A DNA stretch of 64,000 nucleotides from Topomyia yanbarensis (GCF_030247195.1 NC_080672.1:305133115-305197114), one strand, 5' to 3'; shown: positions 9,851-22,224, counted from the first letter of the stretch. Made by a program: numbers and translations. The notes: generated by a model not told the origin, from the sequence alone.

Positions 9851-10602
9851 ACTCTAAGCAACATGTCACTAGCCGGCGCCACTATCTTCCAGCAATCGCT
9901 ATACGGACCTTGTATGCAAACTTTGATACGATGGTGACTCCGAGGGTCTGCCTCAAAGGGAAGAAGAGCGTATCCGCATAAGAATACGAAGCGTCGCAGA
10001 TTTGACAGACACAAAGCAGATTCAAGATAATCTGCATAAGGTGTATGCATGTGTGTACAATAATATTATTGGTGGTAAACGCCTTGAGAACCTTAAAAAG
10101 GCTAAAAGCACTAGTTTCTATTCTCAAAACTTTGTTTGAATTCATTTAGTTTTTAATAATTTCTTTTTTTAGGAAGTGAAGCAGTATTTACGCAATGCCG
10201 ATCTTATCAATCGTAAAACTAAAACTCTCGCTTTACGTGTGCCTATATACCTTATCTGGTATCATCTTGGGTTTTTACGTCACTTGCAGTTTGACAAGAC
10301 CAAAATTGACAAGACCATAATTTGATGTTGGAACGGTCTATCCCTGAGAATAATCATAGGAAGGGCAATCCCTCGGGTGATTCATGCACGCGAACCTGTG
10401 TGCGATGGTTACTTACAACGAATTTTCATTCAAATGTTTACACAGGTTTGTTTTAGCTTATATGTCTGTTCTCAGTATTAAAAAGGATTTTATCTTGCGT
10501 AATATGGCAATGTCATGACGACAAAATAAGAATAACTTGTTCGCGGACTCCTTGACAAACCATACAAGACCAAACATTACAACTAAACTAACAGTAGCTA
10601 CG
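9851..10602. other. Intergenic, nothing recognised
   Basis: Minus-strand open frames of 71-87 codons occur at 9835-10145 but overlap each other and show no signal peptide, domain or splice logic. They are treated as chance. Confidence 0.4.
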
Positions 10603-10608
10603 TTTATT
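10603..10608 (-). terminator. Poly(A) signal of the small cysteine-containing secreted gene
   Basis: AATAAA on the minus strand, about 100 nt downstream of the stop at 10705-10707. Confidence 0.5.
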
Positions 10609-10704
10609 GATACATATTATAAAATCTCAAACTTTCAGTTTGCTTGCTCCTTAACATGAACCACACAAGTCACCTTTTCCAGTAAGCACACATCCTTCGT
10701 GGTG

Positions 10705-11050
10705 TTAATCAATAACACGATCAGATACTAATCCATCACACACCACACACCTACCGTTTACCCATTTGGGGCGGTACTTCACTTTGCGAATTTTCGGTTG
10801 TCGATATGGCACAACATTGCCGCACGAGCACTGATTTTTCAGCAGAGGTTTCAGGTTAACCTCGAGTAGCAGTTTCGAGTGTCCATGTGAGGAACATCTT
10901 TGCGGAATCACCAACTCTTCTGTCAATGAAATGTACGATACATAAAAACCAGCTGCATCGAAACTGTGAATATAGAAATTTACCAGTCAAAACAGTTGCG
11001 AAAGAAATTGAAACTAATCCGAACAGTAGAATTAAAATTTGGAAGATCAT
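10705..11050 (-). CDS. Small secreted cysteine-containing protein, 93 aa, unknown family
   Basis: Exon 1 (11050-10984) encodes a signal peptide, MIFQILILLFGLVSISFA. A 64-nt GT-AG intron (10983-10920) in phase 1 precedes exon 2 (10919-10705). The mature part is basic and has five cysteines: RCSSHG, the pair in QCSCG, and the pair in RCVVCDG. The segment between the last pairs is rich in K, R and P. This is not the TIL pattern and I do not recognise the family. The gene layout (signal exon of 22 codons, phase-1 short intron, single mature exon) is the same as in the TIL genes on either side, so it may belong to the same secretory programme. The odd cysteine could allow dimerisation, which is speculation. 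Intact splice sites, frame and poly(A) signal argue for a real gene. Confidence 0.7.
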
Positions 11051-11086
11051 ACTTTCGTTATGTTGCTACCAGGGTATTGCAGTAAC

Positions 11087-11123
11087 ACTGGAGCTCGGGT
11101 ATAGCAACAGTAACATTTATATA
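11087..11123 (-). promoter_or_regulatory. Possible TATA and initiator of the 93-aa secreted gene
   Basis: On the minus strand TATATAAA (11123-11116) is 34 nt before the A of TCCAGT (11092-11087), 39 nt upstream of the ATG. Spacing is slightly long, so support is moderate. Confidence 0.35.
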
Positions 11124-11718
11124 TGCATTTAATGCAATTGGATGTCACGCATGTCCTGCTGCATTGATAGAAAGTCAGCTGGCGTAAAATTGTTTAATGT
11201 AGACCAAGCTATAAAACGTGTAGCTTTGCAATTGATAGTAACATTTTACTGTACTGAATCTGTATATAGAAGGTATACAACATCCGACATAGGTTTTGAC
11301 TGTAAAATGCAAAGGGCTATCTCGTCCCGGCGATGGAAGGCACGTACGAAAATTTAATTGATAAAGAAGTAGGCAATGGCCTACGCTGCATTGTTTTGTT
11401 CGATAGTGCGAACTGCACATATTTGTTTTAACCGTGTTGTTTTGGTTGTTTGTGATGTTCGAATCTGTATGTAGCAAGCTGTTTTGAACAAAGAAACGTA
11501 AGCACACAACAATAACATCTGGTTTATTTTGACAGTGAATATTTAAGACCAGCTAGGTAAGCTGGAATTCATAAACTGAAACTTACATTTACAACCACAT
11601 TGTTTTGTTTGTTTTCATCACCTTAACAACCACCGTCAAATACCTAACCTTAACCGGTTATGGTGGTGGAATGTTCTGTAATTCCATTTACTTGATTTTT
11701 TTTTTCTATTTTGCACAT
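11124..11718. other. Intergenic, nothing recognised
   Basis: Overlapping short open frames occur on both strands without domains or splice logic. No repeat was recognised. Confidence 0.35.
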
Positions 11719-11777
11719 CATTTTAAATATTCCACGGTGAAATATGTTCGCAGTGGATATTTCGCTTGTTCAGCGTG

Positions 11778-12774
11778 AAGGCCTATTTACACCCTCGGTG
11801 AAAATGAACGTGAACTCGATGCGAACCAAATTGTTTTTTTTCCAATATCTCACTTATTAGTGCATAGAAATTGATGAAAATGGAACTAAACGATAGTTCA
11901 TTAATATACTTAGAGAATCCATGCACAATTATTCGATATAATTGAACCAATGTAATAATATTCGTATTCCCCGATCATTTTAAATATTCCACGGTGAAAT
12001 ATGTTCGCAGTGGATATTCCACTTGTTCACCGGGAGTGTAAACGCGACGATGGCGGAATTGATACGGAGTGGTGAATATAAATGTCATCGTTGTTCACGG
12101 TGAACGTTCACCTTCGAATACCAAATTGCATTCTGACAAACTGTAAACTGCCAGTTGAGCGTGAAATCGGTGTTCGCTGATGAAACTGTTCACGACGTCC
12201 TCCACCGTGAACAATGGAAGGTATTCAACACATGTTCACGTTCATTTTCACCGAGAGTCTAAATAGTGCTTGAGTGTAAACGCAACGATGGACGGAATTG
12301 ATGCGGAGTGGTGAATATAAATGTCATCGGTGAACGTTCGCCTTCCAATACCAGATTGCATTCTGACAAACTGTAAACTACCAGTTGAGCGTGAAATCGC
12401 AGATGAACGGACGACGTTGTGAACAGTTTCATCAGCGAACAACGATTTCACGCTTACCTGGCAGTTTACAGTTTGTCAGAATGCAATTCGGTATTCGAAG
12501 GTGAACGTTCACCGTGAACAGCGATGACATTTATATTCACCACTCCGCATCAATTCCGCCGTCGTCGCGTTTACACTTCTGGCGAACAAGTGAATTATCC
12601 ACTGCGAACATATTTCACCATGGAATATTTAAAATGTGCATGAATTCGTATATGAATGTGCTATCGTTTAGTTCCAGCTTCATCTATTTCTATGCACTAA
12701 TAAGTGAGATATTGGAAAACACAATTTGCGCATCGATTTCACGTTCATTTTCACCGAGGGTGTAAATAGGCCTT
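11778..12774. mobile_element. Foldback element with arms of about 400 bp
   Basis: The left end reads aaggcctatttacaccctcg at 11778 and the right end finishes with its complement at 12774; about 44 of the first 45 positions match after inversion. Pairing continues inward: the block gtgaatataaatgtcatcg (12071) and the block tctgacaaactgtaaactg (12132) return as complements at about 12525 and 12470. The centre (about 12193-12414) holds an additional direct partial copy of the left arm. No coding capacity. The element lies in a larger patch (11719-12865) of related sequence. Confidence 0.75.
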
Positions 12775-12865
12775 GAAACTGTACACTACGTCGTCCATCG
12801 TGAACAATGGAAGGTATTCAACACTTGTTCACGTTCATTTTAACGGAGAGTCTAAATAGTGCTTT
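12775..12865. repeat. Partial copy related to the foldback centre
   Basis: The block cgtgaacaatggaaggtattcaacac..gttcacgttcatttt, ending gagtctaaatagtgctt, repeats the one at about 12205-12270 in the same orientation with few differences. Confidence 0.6.
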
Positions 12866-13057
12866 AATGTAATTTTCTTTTTCACGAAAATTTTCGATAA
12901 CCTTCCGTCATTTGCGTTAGTGCACTTGGTGCACGCTGCTCTGAAAATCTAGCGAAATCGCCTTAGGGCACCATTAGTGCGGTTTTCGGTGGGTTAAATC
13001 TGTAACGAATAGTAAAACGACTAAATCGGGGACTGATCAGATCGGTTCTTCAATGTA

Positions 13058-13560
13058 TTATAACCAGGCATTGTAATTCTCTCTCACTCACGCGAGAAGT
13101 AGCTTATCCGATGTTCAACTTTTCCGAGATCAGACGAGTCACAAAATTCTCCGTCTCCACAAATAGCGTGAGAATGATTTTCCGGATAAAATTTATCTGT
13201 CTTTTTCCTTCTCACCGGAGAAGGTGATAAAATTTTAATTTCGTGGAAATCTATTAAAACTTCAAAAAATACACTTAATAACAAAGAAAAGCAGCAAAGA
13301 AGTATGATAGACTTGTTTTTTCGTGTTTTGGAATAACGACAGCAAAGCAGCGCACGCAAAAAGAATACCGTGATGAACTCATTCACTCATTCTCCGGCTG
13401 TTTTATTTATCTGGAGAAATAACACGTTGTATTTATCCGGAGAAGTTGTGTGAGTGCCAATAACTTTTCGTGTGAAAATGTGAGTTTATTATTGTCGCAG
13501 TAGCAAACTATCCGGGCACATTTACTCATATGAGCGATAAATGCAATGCCTGATTATAAC
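13058..13560. mobile_element. MITE, about 500 bp
   Basis: Inverted ends ttataaccaggcattg (from 13058) and caatgcctgattataa (to 13559) match at all but one position. The interior is AT-rich without a coding frame. The motifs tccggataaa and tctccgga recur inside. Confidence 0.55.
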
Positions 13561-13620
13561 AGATAGACAGTATTCGAATATGCTTCTTGTAGACGATTGT
13601 AGAACGACTTTGTTTCTACT

Positions 13621-14160
13621 TAGGAGGGGGAGACTTGACCAGGTTTTCAACTAAACCTGCGTAAATCTATAAAAAAGTTTCAAAAGTCATTGAAATATAA
13701 TGTACAAAGGTATTGTGCGTGTTCATGATTTTTTGCAAAATGTTTAGTTTACTTTTTCAAAAGCTATTAAATTTTTTCTGCAACCGTTTTTTTGGTCAAG
13801 TCTCCCCGTTGAGGGGAGACTTGACCAAGGCCTGGGAAGACTTAATTTTGAAAAATCAAGGCAAAAAATTATGACATATGAATTTCAATTTTATTAAGCA
13901 TTTAAGCATTTCCTTTTAAAGATTAACTGTGCTGCTTACATTGCATGTTCACACGTAATGAAATCAGACCTATTACTGCTAACTTGGATTACTAGTACTA
14001 AAAAATATAGACTGATATTTGATGTGGGATTTTTTTGTGACGTGACATTGACGATAGGTACCACAGCATAATAAATATCAGAAAAATATTCTCTTTCTTC
14101 AACTAATTGCCACTTGGTCAAGTCTCCCCGTAAAATCTTGGTCAAGTTTCCCCAACATTA
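13621..14160. mobile_element. TA-type MITE with gagacttgacca repeats
   Basis: The left end reads taggagggggagacttgacc and the right end, inverted, reads taatgttggggaaacttgac. An internal back-to-back pair, tggtcaagtctccccgttga followed by ggggagacttgaccaag (about 13793-13829), and another copy at 14115 repeat the same terminal motif. This suggests nested or tandem copies of one family. Confidence 0.6.
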
Positions 14161-14390
14161 GTTATTGCATTCAATGTCGTGCAAATTTTAGTAATAACTA
14201 TTCCAATGTTCCGTTTTATGTAAAATCATTTCACTAGTTCATAAGGAATAAGATGTTATATGAGTACTTAAAAAGTAATTAGTCGAGTGGAAATGTTCAT
14301 ACAAAGATTGATAAAAAATTAACAAAATCATTTAGCGTAAATTTATTAATTACAGAATATTTTCTATAAGAAAGTGTTTTTCATTCCAAA
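14161..14390. other. Spacer between elements
   Basis: Short AT-rich spacer without features. Confidence 0.3.
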
Positions 14391-16053
14391 CGCCCTGGGT
14401 TTGGTGTCTTCGGCAAAGTATCTTGGATGGAAATGATCGTCATTTTGACAACTTTGGTTTTGATCTAGATAAGTAAAAACTAATCTAGATCAGTTCTAGC
14501 TTTTGAAAGAGACGTTCTATCAAAACACTTTTTTCGGCTAATTTGTTTTTTTTTTAATATTTTTAGCATATGGAAGAATTTTTTTAATTTCTGAATCATC
14601 AAAAATATACAAAAATAATAAAGTTATAGAGTGATAAATCATGACATATAAAGGTGTTTTCATTAAAAATATTGAAAAAAATATCTTCCACAAAATTTGT
14701 AATAACCCACGAAGTGGCAGATGGCGGTAGCTGAAATTTTGTTTGTGGCTAGTTGAGACCTTTAACTTTATAACTACGAAGAGAAAAAAGTGGGGCAAGG
14801 TGCGGCTTTTTTCTGCAGACATATGAAATTAGAAAAAATAATATATAATTCACGTGAAATATGTGCTAGTTCGATAGAGAATTTATTAGTAATCTAAAGA
14901 AATGTGTGAATATTTTCTTGTTTGAGTTCAAATATAATATATCGGACTAAAAATAAACTTTTTAACGTAATTTTAATGGAATACCTGCTCTATCTAGTCC
15001 TTTCTGTAGTTTTCCAAATTGTAATTCAATCATAAGGTAGTGTTTATTGCAAGAAATGTTTCGTAAGAGCGATTTGAATTAATTCTGAACACTTGAACAT
15101 TTACAACAGCTTTTTTCATTTTTTTTTGTTTCAGCATCAACTTCAAGATTCTATTTTTTCTCAATCTGCTTTGTTACATATTTCAATCCAAAATTTGATT
15201 ATATGCTCGTTAGGCGTTTCAAAAATGGTTTTCATGTTTGCGCGGAACATTTGGTACATTTGACAATTTAACTAATGCGCACTATAATTGAAATCAGTGC
15301 AACGGACAAATCATGACAAACTGAAAGAACTAGTTCCGTACACGCTCATTAGAAAGGTTTGTAAAGAGAGTTTTACTTAAATTGACACTTTCCTTCCAAT
15401 GCTAATAAATCAGCAACTCGGTTTAGAATTTGTTCTTATTATTGTTTTTCAGCTTATAGTTTATATCACATAACCTTAAACTACCAAGACTTGGGAATCA
15501 ACTGGCTATACTAGAAATACATAATTTTCACCTAACCTAACGATCTGTATATAAAAAACCTTAGCTTTTTTCTCTTCCTAGTTACAAAGTTAAAGATCTT
15601 TACTAGTCACAAACAAAAATTCAGCTGGCGCTTTGTGGGTTATTAAAAATTTTGTGGAACATATTTTTCTAATATTTTTTTGAAAACATCCTTTAAATGT
15701 AAGGATAGCATTTATCACTCTTTGGAACTTTTTTATTATTGTATATGTTCGGAGATTTAGAAATAAAAAATATCTTCCAAAGGTCATTTCTTCGCGTATT
15801 TTTTTAAATGTCATGTAGCGCCATCTACATAGGTTATAGAGTATAAGTGTCTTTGGTACATATGCTAAAATATAAAAACAAACAACTTTGCCGAAAGAAA
15901 GTTTTTTGATAGAACGCCTCTTTCAAAAGATAGAACTGATCTAGATCAGTTTCTACTTATCTAGATCAAAACCAAAGGTCTCAAAATAATGCTAATTTCC
16001 ATCCAAGATACTTTGCTGAAGACACCAATCCTCCGGGATACATACCCAGGGCG
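14391..16053. mobile_element. Long foldback element, about 1.66 kb
   Basis: The left arm starts cgccctgggt at 14391 and the right arm ends with its complement at 16053. Matching blocks include caaagtatcttggatggaaa (14415) with its complement near 16000, the block tagaactgatctagatcag and relatives near 14485/15940, and an inner block around caaaatttgtaataaccc (14690) with its diverged complement near 15650. Arms are about 430-500 bp, with a loop of about 750 bp of AT-rich non-coding DNA. Confidence 0.7.
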
Positions 16054-16102
16054 CTAGAGGTTTTGAGCGTCTAAAGTAGCATTCTGCCCCACTGTGCGTC
16101 GC

Positions 16103-18251
16103 ACAGAGGCGTAACTAACTTCAAATCCTGGCCAAAATAGAAACTAATATTATTTTTGTTCATTTGTCCATATTCTCAGCTTAAATTGTTCTTCGAAACA
16201 TACTCTAACGTTTTGCTCAAAAAGAAAAGCGTTTTCGTTTGATAATTTTTGTAGGCAATAATTTGAAATCAGTGAATTTTTTAAACATTTTATTAGCTTG
16301 AAATCCATTATCCCTCAATTTTTCAGATTGCTCTAAAACTAATTACCCAAAGTCAATATATAAATCAAAATCGTGCTTTTTATAGCAAACTCCAGCAACT
16401 ACAATCAATTGGTGTCAATTTTTGCTTTTCTTTTTCATTTCTGGTTTTATAAAAGTGCTCACTTTTTTCAATATTCCACATATTCGTTAGTAAAATAAGT
16501 ACCTTATCTAGCAATGTCGAGTAAATCTGTTAAAAGGAGATGATTATTTGGAGTGTCCTCTCATTGTTCCACGAAGAAAACATTCCCAATTAATCCCATT
16601 CGGTTTTTTACAGCTGTTTGAAAATGTCGTTTTTTTGCTCAAATTTAAGAGAATATTTTAAAAAAAAACAGTATTGGAGCTATTTAAAAGATCTTATATG
16701 AAAAGAATGATTTGAGGCTGTACCGGTGGTTGAGTGGTAAGCGTGACCGCCACTCATTCCAGCTGGCCTGGGTTCAATTCCAACCGAGGTCGTTGAGATT
16801 TTTCTGAGGTGAAAAAATCTGTGGTCACGTCTTCCTTCGGAAGGGAAGAAATAATGCCGTTGTTCCCCGGTCCATGAGTTGTGCTGGATCGATATCTTGT
16901 CCAGAAGTGAAGTCACCTCTCTGGCGTTGGTAAAGAAGAAATAGAATCAAACTTCTATACTTACTAACAAATATCCTCCTTCCGTGATACGACCTCTAGC
17001 AAAAGCAAGTATCGGACTAACCATTTCTCTCCTTTCCTTCCGCGATCTACGTTCGGGCCTGGCTGGCGCCGGCATTGATCAATAAGCAATTTAGGATTAC
17101 CAGGAGTTGCACATTGGAAGATGTTTCGCTACTCCCAAGCATCATTATCTACTTATTCCCTGTGCAACTTCAGCTAGTTCAGATCGATAATGGAGTAGCA
17201 GCCAGGGGTGGTTGCACAAGCTCAAGCTTATATGACAAGAATGATTTAATTGAGTCCTCCATATTATTTTTTGTTAGATTGTTAGTCCATTAACCAAGTT
17301 GCGCTATTATGACCACGATAGCCATATAGAAGAGTGTGAAATATAACTTCCACTAACCTTGTTATACGAAACGTAACGTACACAAGTAGCCTTGGAAACG
17401 TTAACGAAGCGTCAAACATATTAGGCAATCTTCTCATTCCAGTTCCTTGTCTCCGGATTGCAAATGTTAACGTGAATAATTTAGATTGAATATGATAATC
17501 ACTTGGATAGATTTCTATTACCGAATTTACAAAAACTTGAATATTTTTTTTCTACTATAAGAAAACCAGAAAAGCAAAATAAACATAGGAACTAGAAACA
17601 AAATGTTTTAATTTATAAAAAAGATGACTAAATCTCCACGGTTCCCTCAAACTGATAGATTACACTAAAACACGTTCACACCAAAAAATAATGAAATTTA
17701 AACGACATGTAAATCAATACGAATGTAAACATACAACGATTGAATCAAAAATTTGATTGAAAATTACGTTAAAATCAATTGGAGCATCAAACAGCATACA
17801 ATTTTACACTTTCCTTCGTGTAATATTACATGTCATTCATTTTACAGCAGTATTCGAGTAAAAATACATAAGAAGCGCATTGGTTTTCCGTTTAAAGAAA
17901 CTGTAATTTTCAATCCACGTGTAAAATTATAATAAAATTCGTTGAAGAAAGCACGACAAGTCGTGTGTGTTTGTGGTGGAACTTAATTTTACATTTATAT
18001 TCAAGCTCCAAATATGTGCATGAAAATAAACTTAAAATTACAAAATATTTTTTTCTGTGTTCACTTCGAAAAATAATAACGCTTGTGGAATTCGGTTATT
18101 TTCGACATTGCGTCACACTCCAAGGAGGTTTGATATTTTCATATTTTGGTCATAAATTGAAAAACAATTTTTCATCACTTATTACCGTATAAAAGAGCAT
18201 AAAAACATGTGAAATAATTTTGGCCAGGGATTTCATATAGTTACGCCACTG
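16103..18251. mobile_element. TIR element of about 2.15 kb, possibly hAT-like
   Basis: Inverted ends read cagaggcgtaactaac (left) and cagtggcgtaactata (right, inverted), and both continue into a tcctggccaaaa / ccctggccaaaa block. The flanks are tgcgtcgc on the left and tgcgtcgt on the right, a 7 of 8 match consistent with an 8-bp duplication. No transposase is visible. A SINE sits inside at 16714-17236. Confidence 0.6.
16714..17236 (+). mobile_element. tRNA-headed SINE, 523 bp
   Basis: The head contains an RNA polymerase III A box, tggttgagtgg (16728-16738), and a B box, ggttcaattcc (16771-16781). The body includes gaagtcacctctctggcg and ggcctggctggcgccggc. Exact 11-bp duplications, aagaatgattt, flank it at 16703-16713 and 17237-17247 and define both ends. 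There is no long poly(A) tail; the 3' end is aagcttatatgac. A fragment of the same family lies at 31690-31850. Confidence 0.8.
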
Positions 18252-21200
18252 TGCGTCGTAACCAATAATAGAATTTTGCGCTTGGTCAAGGCTCTCCATG
18301 TTCTTCTACTTGGAGTCAGCGGCGTAGCTAAAATACGGTTTGGTGAAAATCAAACTTACTGTCCTGTCCAAATGGCCTCATTCCGAAACCGTCATCTTTG
18401 AAGTTTTAAAATTATGGAGAAATATTTTTTTCAAAAAATAGTAAGAGTCTTTAGCGAATTTGTTGAGACTATCATTTAAAACCACTTTATTGTAGCCATG
18501 AATACTACACCCAAAACAATTTCCCAATGCATAAAAGGCATTACATCCTTTCGTGCATATTCCGAATTAGAATCATGCTTTCTTCGCATTGTGGACCAAG
18601 CATAGCTACGACATTATACCAACACCGCTTGATTCATGATGAAATAAATTGATTGAGAATACACGCTACCATATTATCTGCCCGCATGTAAAAGTATTAG
18701 TTGGTTTTGCTTGCTGAGTCTGCCAAAAAGGTGGTGTGTTCTATACATGAATACCTCTGTGGTGTTTGTAAGAACTTCTGTCTTCATACACAGTTACGCT
18801 TTTTTGTCTGCGAACAGCTCAATTCCAACCACACTAAACGCGTGAACAGTTTACGTTCACGAGAGTGTGTGATATACGCTTTTTATTTTCCCATAGCGAA
18901 TGGTTTTTGCAGTAAAATCATCGCTCTCTCATTCTGTGCTTCAGAGAAGAGTGGAAGAAAATGATTTGTGCTCAGATTGATTTGCGATGATGGTTGCCCA
19001 GGGCGATGATGTGCGTTGGATTCGCATGTTCGGGAAATAATACAAACTGAAATGAGTAACTGCCACTGCTGCTCAAAAGTGCAAAACCATGGCATCACTG
19101 CCCTTATAGTTTACGATACTTTAAACTCAGATCTTTTACTGCGAAATACTGATATGATATCACCTGAAAGTACTGTTGATATGAGGAATGCCAGAAATGA
19201 TTGGCGGACGACTTCTATCCGACAAATGTTGAATTAACTTGTTAACCCAATGTTCCCGTATAGGTAACTTTCTCCTGCGTATAGTGCGCTTAAATAATCA
19301 GTAATCATTATTAACATTTATGAACCTATCTAGTGGCTAGAACTCGCATATCGCTGGTAAATTTAGGGTTTAGAGAACGCCGAAAGCTCAACATATTATC
19401 AAAACAATCATCACCCACACCCCACCAATTTGATGATGCTAAAAGCTGTTCTCTCCAATATGCAGCATGTGATCAGTAGAAAGGCGAAATGGAAACTGGT
19501 CCTTGAGCGTGTATTAGTATTTTCAGAGCGCACATGTATCCGAGTGGAGATGTCCTTTACATGTGTATTAGTGCGGAGTCATTTTAATATTAATACTCCG
19601 ATATCGTTAAATTCACTAATACATTCCCAACTGTGGGTTTGTGTAAGTTTCTGTGGTGTAATCGCCTTAATGCATGTTTGCCCCGGACCAATATCGCTTT
19701 ATATGCATTATACCAGTTACAATGCAAAATTCTCATTAGAATCATGCTTATTCGCATGTAATTCATACGGTTCGCGTTTTAGGTGTACGTCTAGGGAGTA
19801 TATCGTGTTATAAAATAATATTTACGAAATGTTGCTTAATCTAATTTTTCTAAAATAATTTTCAATTGTGAGCTTCACAAACTTAAGCTCAATGTAAAAT
19901 AATGTAAAATGTTTATAAATAGTAGAAGAGATTTATCATAAACAGTAAAATCATAATAATTAATTTTATAGGTAAATACAAATAGCCAGAAATATTTTGA
20001 TACCCTGAACACATGGACAAAAACAAAGTAGTTTGTAATAGCACTCCTTAAAATTTTGTTGAATACATTAAGTCTAAATTTGTTTGAAGATTATTACTAT
20101 ATTGAATATTGGCGACAAAGGGTGGCCATATCTTTTAAAGTATTTCAAATAGATATTTAATGTCTTCAGTAATGTTATTAGCAAACGTAAGAGCTACAAA
20201 TTTGATGAAGGTATCATTTCAATACGATCACTTAGAAGAAAATTTATGAAAATATCTCACTCGTAGAGGGATTAATCAGCAAAAGCATAGTACCAAAAGA
20301 AAGGGCATATTGCATCCATTAAATTCTCCGAAGATAATATTGACCTAAATTTAGCCGTTTGGCGTGAATAAAACGACAAATGAACTCGTGCATTGCACGA
20401 TCAATACCATTATATTTACTGATTTATAATTTCAGTTCACACACATAGATACAGACATTTTCCCAATTTGTCAACCTGAGTCGATTGGTATATAAGACAC
20501 GGTCCTTCGGGCCTCGGAAAATGTTTTCAACGTTTGAAATAAAAAGAAGTTTTGTGTAGGTATTTTAATGCACGATGAAAAGCATGCGTGAAGTATACCA
20601 ATTTTTTGCCGTAACACCCTAGTGAGAACTGAGCACAAACCAAATCGAGTTTTAATTTTTTATTAGAATAATACCCTATTTAACACGTATACGATGACAT
20701 ACAGGAAATCGCGAAATTTCGGTAATCAACGAGCCATTTTTGCTGGTCAGTTGTGATATCATATTTGAGTAAAGCGTATGTTAACCGTCAATCGAGTATA
20801 TTTAGCCTAAAACGATTAGAGACTGAGTCAGGGAAGGTTATGACTATTCAATTGAGTGGCCGAGAAAAAGTTGCAAGAGCAAAATATGCTTCGTAAAAAC
20901 CGCTGTAAATATATATCGAACTGGGGCTCCTCGATGTAAGAGCCATTTAAAAAACCTTCAGTATAAAGACCGGAAAAAAGTATTTTCGCTTTTTACAAAG
21001 TAGTTTTCTTTAACCGACTTTTATCTTGAATGTGAAGATAAATTGATTCGTGCTTGATGTTTATATTCGATTTTAACATTCTAATATATTCAAAGCAGGT
21101 TTTTCGAATCACGGTTCTTGCGCTTTTTAGTTTCAGGTCGTTCAATTGTTTGTCGTATTAATATTTTTTTCTTTGTAGTTTGATCAGATTATACTCGACT

Positions 21201-21431
21201 TGTCAACCGTTGAAAATCTTCTAGCAACATAATTGATATATTGCGCCTCAAATAAAGATTGATTTATATTGTTACAATCAATTTTTTATTGTAGGTATTA
21301 GGCAAAATCATTCGAAGGAATTGTGTAATATTCTTTCTAAACCACATCGAAATTTAACTAGTCGCCATAAAAGTTTGAGTGTTGATGTGATTGTTTATTT
21401 TTTTTGTGAAATCAGCAGAATACTATTCACG
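18252..21431. other. Intergenic, AT-rich, no confident gene
   Basis: A transposon-end-like motif, cagcggcgtagctaaaa, starts near 18317. Blocks near 18565 and 19735 (both containing ttagaatcatgctt) are similar direct copies. A 127-codon frame at 19430-19813 has no domain, signal or splice context. Only the last 100 bp should belong to the upstream region of the two-domain TIL gene; no good TATA box was found there, only a tcag at 21412. Confidence 0.4.
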
Positions 21432-22156
21432 ATGAATTGCCTGACTGTGGCTATTCTTGTCACTTGGATTGGAGCCGTCTGCGCCGTCGCGAATATTACC
21501 ATTTGTAAGCGACTGATTGATATTATCGTTGCAGTTGATAGTCACTAGTCAATATTTCAGTATTCAACTAAAACGATAACAATGTTTCAACATCGTCCAA
21601 TGGGAAGTGTCTGCAGGTATCCAGTAGATGTAGGTTCCGTTTGGACGATTTTGAGACAGATTTGTGAATCAAGCTATAGCATCGTGATGATAGCAAAACT
21701 TTCATTCCAGCATGTCACAGGAATGAGGTATACTCTGAATGCGCAGGTCAATGCCAATTGACATGCGACAATCCTGTTCCGGTTTGTTCAGTAGATTGCA
21801 TTGCTGGTTGTGTTTGTGCCTCCGGATTTCTCCGACATGATATGATTGGGTTATGCATTCCCGAGAAGGCATGTCCAGGCAGGTCGAATTACAGATATAA
21901 TTTATCATATATGTAAAATAATGATTTCTTTTTAGGTCCATGTCCAGCACATGAAGTAAGATCCACTTGCCGTGCATTATGTCAGCCGACATGCACCAAC
22001 CCGAAACCGTGGTGCTTTAGTATCTGCACAAATGGATGTATCTGTTCTCCCGACTATGTTCGAAATGACGCTGGTGTTTGTATTCCAAAGTTGGACTGTG
22101 AAAAGATAGCAAACACTTCGCTTGCGGCAAGTACTGGTGATATTGCTGATAGTTAA
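21432..22156 (+). CDS. Secreted protein with two TIL domains, 153 aa
   Basis: Exon 1 (21432-21504) encodes the signal peptide MNCLTVAILVTWIGAVCAVA. Intron 1 is 21505-21710 (GT-AG, phase 1). Exon 2 (21711-21878) encodes the first ten-cysteine TIL domain: SC, EC, QC, TC, VC, DC, GC, VC, LC, AC. Intron 2 is 21879-21935, only 57 nt, and begins with GC: the site reads CCAG|gcaggt. Using the nearby GT four bases later would shift the frame to an early stop. Exon 3 (21936-22156) encodes the second TIL domain: PC, TC, LC, TC, WC, IC, GC, IC, VC, DC, followed by an 18-residue tail rich in A, S and D. Both introns are phase 1, so exon 2 is a symmetric domain exon that could arise by duplication. Two-domain TIL proteins are usually secreted serine-protease inhibitors; the target is unknown. 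Confidence 0.87.
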
Positions 22157-22218
22157 GGGGAGATCTCGTCACTTGTTTTGTGTGTCACTATTTAGATAGT
22201 AATTTATATTTTTGTTGT

Positions 22219-22224
22219 AATAAA
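22219..22224 (+). terminator. Poly(A) signal of the two-domain TIL gene
   Basis: AATAAA, 62 nt after the stop codon and about 40 nt before a SINE. Confidence 0.65.

Noticed and set aside
19430..19813. 127-codon open frame as a gene
   Set aside because: No signal peptide, domain, splice sites or promoter; part of it overlaps a dispersed repeat-like block.
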